In this document: in pieces, positions 59,758-60,000 of the stretch
Layout: each line of letters opens with the position of its first letter
How positions within the stretch are numbered: the stretch's first letter is position 1
Assembly (NCBI RefSeq): GCF_026151205.1
Contig: NC_087077.1
Location: 14,980,983-15,040,982 of the forward strand
DNA from: Bolinopsis microptera
Lineage: Eukaryota; Ctenophora; Tentaculata; Lobata; Bolinopsidae
Direction of reading: 5' to 3'
DNA: 60,000 nucleotides
Program-made: the position numbers and the translations under genes
Notes under the pieces: generated by a model
Database searches by the model: none
The model's input: only the letters and a program-made list of their open reading frames with translations
Told to the model about the DNA's origin: nothing

Positions 59758-60000
59758 TTAAAAATTCTGCCCATTTCCACGGTGGTTCTGCCTGTAATTA
59801 GTGTAGGGTCGCCCTCCGAAGTTGTTATTATTAGATGGATATCGCTGATTACCTGATCTACCTGCACCCTGAGGTTGGAACCTATTATTGTTATCATACC
59901 GGTTTTGTGGCCGATAATTAGTCTGATACTGGCCTCTTGGTCTATAATTTTGCTGTTCAGATCCCTGTAAGGCAGGCATTTGTTGGTTTCTATCAGAATT
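59758..60000 (-). CDS. N/Q/R/G-rich protein C-terminus, cut by window edge
   Basis: At least 80 codons on the minus strand, open to the right edge, stop at 59758. It is low complexity (NYRPRGQYQTNYRPQNRYDN, then GRPYTNYRQNHRGNGQNF) with many RG and YR pairs, as in disordered RNA-binding tails or the basic end of a Gag protein. No zinc knuckle is seen. Given the possible polypurine tract 470 bp downstream, a Gag-like tail of an LTR element is a guess; a host RNA-binding protein exon is equally possible. Confidence 0.4.
   Translation of the reverse strand, partial: NSDRNQQMPALQGSEQQNYRPRGQYQTNYRPQNRYDNNNRFQPQGAGRSGNQRYPSNNNNFGGRPYTNYRQNHRGNGQNF

Overview
The window is nuclear DNA of an invertebrate metazoan. 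It has one host gene split into 11 exons by GT-AG introns, and large tracts of nested transposable elements, satellites and simple repeats. The sequence does not let me name the phylum; the mix of elements would suit a cnidarian or a lophotrochozoan. No bacterial, organellar or viral genome is present.

Layout. 1-663 is a minisatellite. 1.06-4.54 kb is a decayed 3' part of a non-LTR retrotransposon (called LINE-A here), split by a tRNA-derived SINE and by a 5'-truncated piece of a second retroelement with a 16-bp target-site duplication (TSD). 5.1-6.7 kb holds hairpin-rich GC repeats and a 211-bp tandem duplication. 8.2-14.9 kb is LINE-B on the minus strand. Its ORF1 is interrupted by a 1,954-bp DNA transposon, T1, with a TTAT TSD. 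15.5-29.06 kb is a second copy of that transposon, T2 (TSD ATGA). T2 has been expanded to 13.6 kb by two insertions: a full-length 7.3-kb LINE-A, and a 4.4-kb foldback element with poly-G tips made of 10-bp repeats and three CTCC-rich macrosatellite units. 30.36-30.73 kb is a MITE.

The host gene occupies 34.5-51.3 kb on the plus strand. All 11 coding exons join in frame into 427 codons of a type II phosphatidylinositol-phosphate kinase (PIP4K2, PI5P 4-kinase). Introns carry a 33-bp minisatellite, a 48-bp poly-G-tipped element, a (CT)n tract of about 400 bp, a 5'-truncated LINE-C and a 651-bp poly-G-tipped element. Downstream there is a perfect inverted pair of GTCACGTG motifs (52.0 kb). 53.5-57.2 kb holds a cluster of hairpin-rich GC repeats. 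The open N/Q/R/G-rich reading frame at the right edge may belong to an LTR retrotransposon.

The most notable points are these. (i) ORF1 of both LINE-A and LINE-B carries an AlkB-like 2-oxoglutarate/Fe(II) dioxygenase domain followed by an SGNH esterase domain. (ii) T1/T2 is built from a motif repeated about every 155 bp whose orientation flips at the element's centre. (iii) Elements tipped by long G/C runs occur three times, one only 48 bp long. (iv) A dispersed GC-rich repeat family consists almost entirely of short hairpins.
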